From contig DASRFJ010000354.1 in assembly GCA_035651595.1 (NCBI GenBank), forward strand, positions 15,178 to 79,177: a DNA stretch of 64,000 nucleotides, in the 5' to 3' direction. The notes under the pieces were generated by a model. It ran no database searches. It saw only the letters and a list, made by a program, of their open reading frames with translations, and was not told the DNA's origin. Below are positions 24,595 through 32,036 of this stretch, piece by piece. The first letter of the stretch is position 1; every line of letters starts with the position of its first letter. Both the position numbers and the translations under genes were made by a program. Source of the DNA: JAFARZ01 sp035651595 (lineage in GTDB: Bacteria; Actinomycetota; Actinomycetes; Streptosporangiales; Streptosporangiaceae).

Positions 24595-25644
24595 ATGACG
24601 CAACACAGCGGGGGTCCCGCGATCCTCGTGGAGGGCCTGACCAAGTCATTCGGCAACGTCCACGCCTTGCGTGGAATCGACCTGGCCGTGCCGCGCGGGA
24701 CGGTACTCGGTGTGCTGGGGCCGAATGGCGCTGGCAAGACGACCGCGGTCCGGATCCTGACAACGCTGCTCCAGCCGGACGGCGGGCGGGCAGTGGTCGA
24801 GGGTTACGACGTGGTCCGCGACGCGGCGGCGGTGCGCCGCTCCATCGGCCTGGCCGGGCAGTCCGCGGCGATCCAGGAAGAGCTCACCGGCCGCGAGAAC
24901 CTGGAGATCATCGGGCGGCTGTACCACCTGCGCTGGCCCGAAGCCCGGACCCGCGCGACGGAGCTGCTCGAGCAGTTCAACCTCGCCGACGCCGCCGATC
25001 GCGCGGCCAAGACCTACTCCGGGGGCATGCAGCGGCGGCTCGACCTGGCCGCGAGCCTGGTCGGCAAGCCGCGGGTGCTGTTCCTCGATGAGCCGACCAC
25101 CGGGCTCGACCCGCGGTCCAGGCTCGGCATGTGGGAGATCATCCGGACGCTGGTCGCCGGCGGCACGACATTGCTGCTCACCACCCAGTACCTCGACGAA
25201 GCGGACGAACTGGCCGACGAGATCGTGGTCATCGACCACGGCAAGGTGATCGCCGCCGGTACCTCCGAAGACCTGAAGGGCAAGGTCGGCGGCGATGTCG
25301 TGGAGTTCACCGTGCCGGACCGCGGCAGGATCCCGGACGCGATCGAGGCTATCGGCAGGATCGGCGAGGGCGAACCGCACGCGGACGCCGAGACCGGAAT
25401 GGTGACCGTCGGCGTCGGCGGCCGCGGCTCGGACGCGCTGGTCGACGCCGTCCGCGCGCTGGACGCGGCCGGCCTGCAGACCACGGGCCTGGCGCTGCGC
25501 CGGCCGTCCCTCGACGACGTGTTCATGGCGCTCACCGGGCACGTCGCGGAGGAGGAAGAGCCGGCCGGCCGCCGCCGTGGTCGCAAGCGCGGCAACGATG
25601 GCGACAAGAGCAAGGACAAGACCAGTGAGAGGGCGGCGTCATGA
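24595..25644 (+). CDS. DrrA-type drug-efflux ABC transporter ATP-binding protein
   Basis: A 349-residue ATPase. Walker A is GPNGAGKTTAV, the signature is YSGGMQRRLDLA, and Walker B plus D-loop is VLFLDEPTTGLD. A C-terminal regulatory extension (about residues 235-320) is typical of daunorubicin-resistance-like ATPases, and the tail is Lys/Arg-rich (RRRGRKRGNDGDKSKDK). Its stop overlaps the permease start (ATGA). A drug or lipid export role is inferred from the family. GGGAGG lies 6 bases before the ATG. Confidence 0.93.
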   Translation: MTQHSGGPAILVEGLTKSFGNVHALRGIDLAVPRGTVLGVLGPNGAGKTTAVRILTTLLQPDGGRAVVEGYDVVRDAAAVRRSIGLAGQSAAIQEELTGRENLEIIGRLYHLRWPEARTRATELLEQFNLADAADRAAKTYSGGMQRRLDLAASLVGKPRVLFLDEPTTGLDPRSRLGMWEIIRTLVAGGTTLLLTTQYLDEADELADEIVVIDHGKVIAAGTSEDLKGKVGGDVVEFTVPDRGRIPDAIEAIGRIGEGEPHADAETGMVTVGVGGRGSDALVDAVRALDAAGLQTTGLALRRPSLDDVFMALTGHVAEEEEPAGRRRGRKRGNDGDKSKDKTSERAAS

Positions 25645-26477
25645 CCGCGATCGCAGAACCGGCGAGCGTCCTGCCGGGTAGCAGCGGACCCGGTATCGGA
25701 ACCAGGCTCAGCTGGGCAGTTACCGATACGCTCACCATCACCCGCCGCAACCTGCTGGTCTGGCTGCGGGTACCCGCGTACATCGTGTTCACCGTGGTCC
25801 AGCCGGTGATGTTCGTGCTGTTGTTCCGCTATGTGTTCGGCGGCGCGATCCCGGTGCGCGGGATCTCCGGCGGCTACGTCAACTTCCTCATGCCGGGCAT
25901 CATCGGGCAGACCGCGGCGTTCGCCACGTTCGGCACGGCGATCGCGCTCGCCCAGGAACTGAAGAAGGGCGTCATCGACCGGCTGCGGTCGATGCCGATG
26001 GCGCGATCCGCGGTGCTCGCCGGGCGGCTGGTCGCGGACACCAGCCGGATGCTGATCACGATCCTGATCATCGTCGGGGTGGGCTACGCGGTCGGCTTCC
26101 GGTTCAGCAACGGCCCCGCGGCGGCGATCGCCATGGTCGTGCTGGCCACCGTGTTCGGCATGGCGATCTGCTGCGTCGCCGCGTGGACTGGCCTGGTCAT
26201 CGGGGACGAGGAGTCGGTGCAGGCGTTCGGCATGATCTGGCTGTTCCCGCTCACGTTCGTGAGCTCGGCGTTCGTGCCGATCGCGTCGATGCCTGGCTGG
26301 CTTCAGGCGTTCGCGAAGAACCAGCCGGTGACCAACGTGATCGACGCGATGCGTTCGCTGGCGCTTGGCCATGGCCTGCCGCTGGAGACGAACCTGCTGA
26401 AGAGCATCGCCTGGCTGGCCGGCATCTACATCATCTTCCTGCCACTCGCCGTGCGGGCATACCGGAAGGCCAGCTAG
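25641..26477 (+). CDS. DrrB-type ABC-2 transporter permease
   Basis: A 278-residue protein with about six membrane segments of the ABC-2 type. The LRVPAYIVFTVVQPVMFVLLF first span, the MPGIIGQTAAF loop, and the conserved DRLRSMPMARSAVLAGRLVAD cytoplasmic loop match the DrrB/ABC2 family. WLFPLTFVSSAFVPIASMPGWL is the usual fourth-fifth span region. It pairs with the preceding ATPase as an efflux transporter, and a strong hairpin follows 16 bases after the stop. Confidence 0.92.
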   Translation: MTAIAEPASVLPGSSGPGIGTRLSWAVTDTLTITRRNLLVWLRVPAYIVFTVVQPVMFVLLFRYVFGGAIPVRGISGGYVNFLMPGIIGQTAAFATFGTAIALAQELKKGVIDRLRSMPMARSAVLAGRLVADTSRMLITILIIVGVGYAVGFRFSNGPAAAIAMVVLATVFGMAICCVAAWTGLVIGDEESVQAFGMIWLFPLTFVSSAFVPIASMPGWLQAFAKNQPVTNVIDAMRSLALGHGLPLETNLLKSIAWLAGIYIIFLPLAVRAYRKAS

Positions 26478-26493
26478 TCACTCTGCGGCATCC

Positions 26494-26529
26494 GGGCCTG
26501 GGGTCGTCATTCCTCACGACCCCAGGCCC
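26494..26529 (+). terminator. Perfect 14-bp stem-loop after the ABC transporter operon
   Basis: GGGCCTGGGGTCGT pairs perfectly with ACGACCCCAGGCCC around an 8-base loop. It starts 17 bases after the permease stop. No T-run follows, so it would act as a GC-rich actinobacterial-type terminator or 3' stabilizer. Confidence 0.7.
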
Positions 26530-26608
26530 AGCAGGACGAGTCCGGCCAGGATCAGCACCGCACCGCCGGCGCGGGCGGGTTGGGGGCAGAGTGGCGGGCG
26601 GGTGCGGG

Positions 26609-27049
26609 TCAGGGGGTGGCGGTGTAGTGGGGGCCGGTGGGCCAGCCGGACGGGTTTGCGCGTGACGTGGGGAAGCCTGACGTCGGGTTTGGCGGTGGGG
26701 TGCTCGGCCTGCCCGTGTGCGCCGGCGGCGGCGAGTAGGCGGGGGGCGGCACGTAGCTGGCCTGCGGGTCCGGCGACGGCGACGGCGATGGAGACGGCGA
26801 CGAGGATGAGGACGGGGTCGGCGCGGGCAACGGGCTCACCGGCGCGCTCGACGACGCCGAATGACGCGGGGCTGAGTCGGTCTTCGCGGTGACCGGGTCG
26901 TTGTGCGCGGTGAGCACGACGACGAGCATGACCGCCCCGGCCACTACCGCGACGCCGATGGCTCCCGCGACCGCCAGCGCCGACCGGAAGCTGATGTCCT
27001 CCATCCGGCCGTAGAGCATGTCGCGGAGTCGGCCCCTGCTCCCGTTCAC
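26609..27049 (-). CDS. Single-span membrane protein with a Ser/Pro-rich exterior tail
   Basis: A 146-residue protein: a short N-terminal cytoplasmic part, one membrane span (about residues 24-48), and a low-complexity tail rich in Ser, Pro and Thr, including an alternating SPSPSPSP run. Such tails often cross the cell wall or are O-glycosylated; no enzyme domain is visible. The GTG at 27049 is the start used. The 3' end lies near the transporter terminator on the other strand. Confidence 0.55.
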   Translation of the reverse strand: MNGSRGRLRDMLYGRMEDISFRSALAVAGAIGVAVVAGAVMLVVVLTAHNDPVTAKTDSAPRHSASSSAPVSPLPAPTPSSSSSPSPSPSPSPDPQASYVPPPAYSPPPAHTGRPSTPPPNPTSGFPTSRANPSGWPTGPHYTATP

Positions 27050-27080
27050 ACCACAGGACGATACAGATCTTTTGCGTTAC

Positions 27081-28382
27081 TTACGCCGCAATTGCCGCCA
27101 TCGCGAGCCGCGCCGCGCCGTGCGCACTGAGCCACGGGCTGCTCGCCGGGTAGAGCGGGAGCCCCAGCGTCGAGCTGAGCAGTTCGCGCCACGCCGGATG
27201 CCGGCTGCCGCCACCGCCGAACAGCACCCGTTCCGGCGCGCACCCTGCCGCGCGCAGGTCCGCCAGCCAGTCCCGCACCAGCCCGGCCACCCCGGCGAGC
27301 GCGGCACGCAGCAGATCCGAGCGCTCATGCGCGAGCGTGATCCCGATCCACCCGCCGCCCGAGGTGTGTCCTCGCTCGGTCACCAGCCACGGCGCGAACG
27401 CGAGCCCGTCTCGCGGCGGGAGACGAGCGGCGTCGTACAGCGACGACCACGTCACGCCGAGCAAAGAGCGGACCCAGTCGAGCGTGACGCCGATGTTCTG
27501 CATGCCGCCGAGACGGTACAGCCCGTCCACGGAACGGAAGAGGTTGGTGCGACCAGAGGGATCCCCGGCGGCAGCGGGCGCAGCGGTAGCCGCGGTCACC
27601 GGCACCATCCACTGTCCGCCGGTGCCCAGCGTGAGCAGCGCCCATCCGGGATCGGGCAGCGCGGCCGCGTACAGCGACGCGGCCGTGTCCGCGCACCCGG
27701 TAATCACCGGCACCCCGGCCGGCAGGCCGAGGTCCGCGGCCACGTCCGGCAGCAAGCCGCCCGCCACCGATGCCGATGGTCGCACCGGGGCGAACATCGA
27801 CGAACGCAGCCCGAGTGCCGAGATCACGTCGAACGCCCAGGAGTCACCGGGCACGTCGTACAGCAGCGTGCCCGAAGCGTCGCTCGGATCGGTGCCGGCG
27901 TCACCGGTCAGCCGGAAGCGGAGCCAGTCCTTCGGCTGGAACTGCCAGCGCGCGGCCTGGTACACGGCGGTCTCCCGAGCGCGCAGCCACATCAGGATCG
28001 GGCCCGCCGCACCGGGCCAGGCCGCGTTCGCAAGCAAAGCCCGCTGCCCGCTGGTAAGCGACTCATAACGCGCAGCCTCGGCCTCCGCCCGCCGATCGAG
28101 CCAGAGGATTGCCGGACGTGATACGGCATGTCGTTCTGAGCAAAGCACAACGCCATGCATCTGCGCGGCGAGGCCGATCGCAGCGACCTCAGCCGGCGCG
28201 GCCTCGTGCACGGCGCGCTGGACCGCCCGCCACCACAGCTCCGGGTCGGACTCGGCCCAGCCGTCCCGCGGCGTCGCTATCGGATAGCGAGCCGTGCCCT
28301 GGCCGCGCACGGCCCCGTCCAAACCAACGCACAGCGCCTTGACCTGGCTGGTTCCGAGGTCGATGGCGAGGACTGCGGTCAC
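27081..28382 (-). CDS. FGGY-family carbohydrate kinase (xylulokinase-like)
   Basis: A 433-residue sugar kinase. The N-terminal AVLAIDLGTSQVKALCV is the phosphate loop, GLAAQMHGVVL and ILWLDRRAEAEA match xylulokinase-type FGGY proteins, and GCADTAASLYAAALPDPGWALLTLGTGGQW, LFGGGGSRHPAW form the ATP-binding C-terminal half. It is shorter than the usual about 480-500. The GTG start at 28382 overlaps the stop of the anti-sigma gene (GTGA). Its presence in a SigK-RskA operon is unusual. Substrate is uncertain (xylulose or another ketose/polyol). Confidence 0.87.
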   Translation of the reverse strand: MTAVLAIDLGTSQVKALCVGLDGAVRGQGTARYPIATPRDGWAESDPELWWRAVQRAVHEAAPAEVAAIGLAAQMHGVVLCSERHAVSRPAILWLDRRAEAEAARYESLTSGQRALLANAAWPGAAGPILMWLRARETAVYQAARWQFQPKDWLRFRLTGDAGTDPSDASGTLLYDVPGDSWAFDVISALGLRSSMFAPVRPSASVAGGLLPDVAADLGLPAGVPVITGCADTAASLYAAALPDPGWALLTLGTGGQWMVPVTAATAAPAAAGDPSGRTNLFRSVDGLYRLGGMQNIGVTLDWVRSLLGVTWSSLYDAARLPPRDGLAFAPWLVTERGHTSGGGWIGITLAHERSDLLRAALAGVAGLVRDWLADLRAAGCAPERVLFGGGGSRHPAWRELLSSTLGLPLYPASSPWLSAHGAARLAMAAIAA

Positions 28383-29056
28383 AGCCGCATGTCTAGCACA
28401 GCCACCGGTCCCGCCATGAGCATCAGGTGGTCGCCCGGGCGCAGGCCGGCCGCGACCATGGGGCCCGCCATGCCGTGGCCGGACACCGCCACCGGGCCGG
28501 CCTCCCGGTGGCCCGAGGGGCCGACCAGCCACAGCTGGTAACCGACCGCGGGCAGGTCCGCCGCGGTGAACACCAGCTCGTCCATGTGGTGCGACATCAC
28601 CACGGTCGCGTTGCCGCCACCGGTGACCGTGCCGGTCATCATCCGGGCGTCGGCCGCGGTCAGCACGGCGGCGATCGCGTCGCTGCGCTGCTGTGCCGCG
28701 TTCAGCCGCTGGTTGGCGTCCGAGCTGGACAGGCCGAACACGATCGCGATCGCGGCCACCGCCGCCGCGGCAGCGGCGGTTCCCATGGCCAGCCACCGCC
28801 GGCGATGCCCGGTAGCGCGCAACGCCTCGTGCTGGCTGGTCCGGGCGGCCCGGGCGAGCACCGTCTCCTTCATCGACGGCGGCGGCGGTACCGCGGTGGC
28901 CGCGCCCAGCCGCGCCGCGGTCTCCCGGAGTTCGGCGACCTCCTGGGTGCACGCGTCGCAGCCAGCCAGGTGCCGCTCGAAGCGCCGCGCGTCCAGCGGG
29001 TCGAGCGCGTCCATCGCATAAGCCCCCGCAAGCGTATGCGGTTCCCGGGTACTCAC
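28379..29056 (-). CDS. rskA: RskA-type anti-sigma-K factor
   Basis: A 225-residue membrane regulator. The N-terminal zinc-binding anti-sigma domain has HTLAGAYAMDALD and RHLAGCDACTQEV. A membrane span (about residues 88-109) is followed by an extracytoplasmic RskA domain ending VGYQLWLVGPSGHREAGPV ... LRPGDHLMLMAGPVAVLDM. The GTG start at 29056 overlaps the sigma factor stop. It should hold the sigma factor inactive at the membrane until a surface signal releases it by regulated proteolysis. Confidence 0.9.
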   Translation of the reverse strand: MSTREPHTLAGAYAMDALDPLDARRFERHLAGCDACTQEVAELRETAARLGAATAVPPPPSMKETVLARAARTSQHEALRATGHRRRWLAMGTAAAAAAVAAIAIVFGLSSSDANQRLNAAQQRSDAIAAVLTAADARMMTGTVTGGGNATVVMSHHMDELVFTAADLPAVGYQLWLVGPSGHREAGPVAVSGHGMAGPMVAAGLRPGDHLMLMAGPVAVLDMRL

Positions 29057-29634
29057 CGGACCCCCAGGCAGTCGCGGAGCCGGATCAACGCGTCGCGCAT
29101 CCGGGTCTTGACCGTGCCGGCCGGCACCCCGAGCAGGGCGGCGACCTGGCCGTACGTGTAGCCGCCGTAGTAGGCGAGCGTGACCGATTCCCGCTGGAGT
29201 TCGGTCAGCGCGCGCAGGCAGCGACGCACCCGTTCCTGCTCGAGCGAGGTCTCGACGGCCTCGGCCACCTCGTCGTAGGGCGGCGCACCGGACGGCAACC
29301 GCCGCTCGCGCTCGGCCTCCTTCTGCACCGACCTGACCCGGTCGACCGCGCGGCGGTGCGCGAGCGTCATCACCCAGGCCATCGGGCTGCCCCTGGCCGG
29401 ATCGAACCGGGCGGCGGTGCGCCAGATCTCCAGCAGGACCTCCTGCGCCACCTCTTCGGACTGCGCGGGGTCGCGGAGCACGCGCCGCGCGATGCCGAGA
29501 ACCGGCGCGGCGACCTCGTCGTAGACGGCCGCGAAGGCGTCCGCGTCGCCACGGGCAGTGCCGGCGAGCAACTCGGCGAGGCCGGCCGGCCCCGGCGACG
29601 GGCGGTCCGCATGGGTTGCTGGATCCTGGGCCAT
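29053..29634 (-). CDS. sigK: SigK-type ECF sigma factor
   Basis: A 193-residue ECF sigma factor. Region 2 has AAPVLGIARRVLRDPAQSEEVAQEVLLEIWRTAARFDPARG and MAWVMTLAHRRAVDRVRS, and region 4 has YYGGYTYGQVAALLGVPAGTVKTRMRDALIRLR. Its stop overlaps the rskA start. The start is uncertain: I used the ATG at 29634 (MAQDPATHADRP), and the frame is open to 29718, close to the divergent oxidoreductase gene. The gene pair and its neighbour resemble SigK-RskA loci of other actinobacteria. Confidence 0.9.
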   Translation of the reverse strand: MAQDPATHADRPSPGPAGLAELLAGTARGDADAFAAVYDEVAAPVLGIARRVLRDPAQSEEVAQEVLLEIWRTAARFDPARGSPMAWVMTLAHRRAVDRVRSVQKEAERERRLPSGAPPYDEVAEAVETSLEQERVRRCLRALTELQRESVTLAYYGGYTYGQVAALLGVPAGTVKTRMRDALIRLRDCLGVR

Positions 29635-29735
29635 CACAAACGATATTCGTAGCGGGAACGGTTCCGGATTGCTCTGCGAGCCAACCAACCCGGGGCCACA
29701 CCAATCCGGCCGAGCCACGGCACCGAATTAGAGGC

Positions 29736-31259
29736 ATGACGATGGACCAGGAACGAGGCAGCTGGTGGCGGGGGGCGCTGACCGGCGTGCTCGCGGGCGC
29801 CGCGGCGCTTGGCGTGGGGCAGTTCATTGCCGGGTTCGCCGGGGCGAGCAGCTCGCCGGTGGTCGCGGTCGGCCAGTTGCAGATCGACTTCACGCCGCCG
29901 TGGCTGAAGAACTTCGCGATCAACGAGTTCGGCTCGCACGACAAGCAGGTGCTGGTCGGCGGGATCCTGGTGGTGCTCGCGATCTTCGCGGCGGTGGTCG
30001 GGATACTCGCGGTGCGGCGGCTCGCGTACGGCATGGCGGGGCTCGCGGTGTTCGCGGTGGTGGGGCTGACGGCTTCGGCGTCGCGGCCGACGGCGACGTT
30101 CACGACCATGCTCCCCACGCTGTTCGCCGTCGCGACGGCGGTCCTGGTGCTGCGGGTCTTGGTGCCGTTCGCCGCCGAAGGACGGCCGGCCGACGAGGGG
30201 CGGCGCAACTTCCTGATCGCGGGGGCGGCGACGGCGGGCGTCGCCCTGGTCGCGGACCTGATCGGCCGCGGGCTGACCGAGCGGTCCAGCGTGGCCACGG
30301 CGCGCAGCACGCTGAAGATCCCGGCGCCGGCCTCGCCGGTCCAGCCGCTGCCGGCCGGCACGAACCTGAACGTCCCCGGGCTCAGCACGTTCGTGACGCC
30401 GAACAGCGCCTTCTACCGCGTGGACACCGCGATCGTGCTGCCGCAGGTCGCTCCGGACACCTGGCAGCTGCGCATCCACGGAATGGTCGACCGGGAACTC
30501 ACGCTGACCTTCCACGACCTGATCCGCCGGCCGCTCGTCGAGGACTACGTCACGCTGTGCTGCGTGTCCAACCCGGTGGCGGGCCCGTACATCGGCAACG
30601 CGAAGTGGCTCGGCGCGAGCCTGGCCAGCGTGCTGCGCGAGGCCGGCATCAAGGCCGGCGCCGACCAGCTGCTGTGCACGTCGGCCGACGGCTTCACCTC
30701 CGGCACGCCGGTGCAGACCGTGCTGGACGGCCGGGAGGCGCTGCTCGCGGTCGCCATGAACGGCCAGCCGCTGCCGGTCGAGCACGGCTTCCCGGTCCGC
30801 ATGGTGGTGCCCGGCCTGTACGGGTACGTGTCGGCGACCAAGTGGGTCACCGACATCGAGGTGACCACGTTCTCCGGTAACTATGCGTACTGGGCACAGC
30901 GCGGTTGGTCACAGCAGGCACCGATCAAGACCGAGTCGCGGATCGACGTGCCGTCCGGGTCGGGGCCGGTGAAGGCCGGCCAGGTGACGGTGGCCGGGGT
31001 GGCGTGGGCGCAGCACAAGGGCATCGACGCGGTCGAGGTACGGGTCGACAACGGGCCGTGGCAGCAGGCCCGGCTGGCCGCGGTGCCCGGCATCGACTGC
31101 TGGCGGCAGTGGGCGTTCGCGTGGGACGCGACGCCCGGCCAGCACGTCCTCGCGGCGCGCGCCACCGACAAAACCGGCTACACGCAGACCTCGGTCCAGG
31201 AGCCGCCGGAGCCGAACGGCGCTTCCGGATACCCAAGCATCCAGCTAACCGTCCGGTAG
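29736..31259 (+). CDS. Membrane-anchored molybdopterin-dependent oxidoreductase (sulfite oxidase-like)
   Basis: This 507-residue protein has four N-terminal membrane segments (about residues 12-165), then a twin-basic-like RRNFLIAGAATAGVALVADL segment and a sulfite-oxidase-fold catalytic domain. VTLCCVSNPVAGPYIGNAKWLG carries the candidate molybdenum-ligand cysteine, and PVEHGFPVRMVVPGLYGYVSATKWVTDIEVT is the conserved molybdopterin domain. A C-terminal Ig-like dimerization domain follows. The substrate is unknown. It diverges from SigK-RskA and may be part of its target set. Confidence 0.88.
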   Translation: MTMDQERGSWWRGALTGVLAGAAALGVGQFIAGFAGASSSPVVAVGQLQIDFTPPWLKNFAINEFGSHDKQVLVGGILVVLAIFAAVVGILAVRRLAYGMAGLAVFAVVGLTASASRPTATFTTMLPTLFAVATAVLVLRVLVPFAAEGRPADEGRRNFLIAGAATAGVALVADLIGRGLTERSSVATARSTLKIPAPASPVQPLPAGTNLNVPGLSTFVTPNSAFYRVDTAIVLPQVAPDTWQLRIHGMVDRELTLTFHDLIRRPLVEDYVTLCCVSNPVAGPYIGNAKWLGASLASVLREAGIKAGADQLLCTSADGFTSGTPVQTVLDGREALLAVAMNGQPLPVEHGFPVRMVVPGLYGYVSATKWVTDIEVTTFSGNYAYWAQRGWSQQAPIKTESRIDVPSGSGPVKAGQVTVAGVAWAQHKGIDAVEVRVDNGPWQQARLAAVPGIDCWRQWAFAWDATPGQHVLAARATDKTGYTQTSVQEPPEPNGASGYPSIQLTVR

Positions 31260-31321
31260 CACGTTTCGATCGTGTACCAGGGGTAGCGGAAAGGAGAGTT
31301 ACCGAAAGAGAGGTACACGTC

Positions 31322-31876
31322 ATGACGTACCCGATGCGCCCGCCCGAGCCTGAGCCCGGTCCCGGTCGCGTGCCGCGCCGTCCGCCGCAGCCGCGGGTGG
31401 ACGCCGGCCAGCTCTGGGCCGGCGGGGCAGCCACCGCCGTGGTGGCCGCGCTGATCGCGATCGTCGGAATCCTGATCTGCCGGTGGCTGTTCAACATCCC
31501 GATCCTCGCGCCGCAGCGGGCCGGCGCCTGGGGGGACGCGTCCACCGGCTGGTACGCGGTGTGCGCGGCGGCCATCGCGCTCGTCGCTACCGCGCTGATG
31601 TACCTGCTCGCGCTGGGCCTGCCACGGCCGAACGTGTTCTTCGGCTGGATCATCGGCCTGGCCACGCTGGTGGCCGTCGTGTTCCCGTTCAGCACCACCG
31701 CTCCGCTGGCGCAGAAGGCGGCCACCGCCGTGATCAACCTGGTGCTCGGCTTCGCCATCGGCTCGCTGATCAGCGGCGTGGCCGCGTGGGCCACCAGGGC
31801 CCCGGTGCCGCCGCTTGGCCCCGGCGACTACGAGCGCGTCAGCACCGTCGAGCGGCAGCGTGACCCCTGGCGCTGA
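31322..31876 (+). CDS. DUF6069-like four-span membrane protein
   Basis: A 184-residue protein with a Pro-rich N-terminus and four membrane spans (about residues 38-58, 78-98, 107-125 and 133-153). The overall pattern, including CAAAIALVATALMYLLALGLPRP, resembles DUF6069 proteins of actinobacteria, for which no function is known. The ATG at 31322 is preceded by AGAGAGG. It lies 62 bases after the oxidoreductase and may be cotranscribed. Confidence 0.65.
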   Translation: MTYPMRPPEPEPGPGRVPRRPPQPRVDAGQLWAGGAATAVVAALIAIVGILICRWLFNIPILAPQRAGAWGDASTGWYAVCAAAIALVATALMYLLALGLPRPNVFFGWIIGLATLVAVVFPFSTTAPLAQKAATAVINLVLGFAIGSLISGVAAWATRAPVPPLGPGDYERVSTVERQRDPWR

Positions 31877-32036
31877 CCGGCGAGATCGTTAGCTAGGGAA
31901 ATGAAACAGCAGCTGCCGTTGTTAGGGCTGTCCGGGGCTTTAGACGCCGGACAAGACGGGAGACGGGGCAACGGCAGCGAACGGATGGCTTCGGCGGCTG
32001 GCGGGCTATTGCTGGCGGTACCGCCGCAACGTCAGC

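Noticed and set aside
29057..30388. Large minus-strand open frame continuing upstream of rskA
   Set aside because: It is antisense to the sigma and oxidoreductase genes; the true anti-sigma start is the overlapping GTG at 29056.
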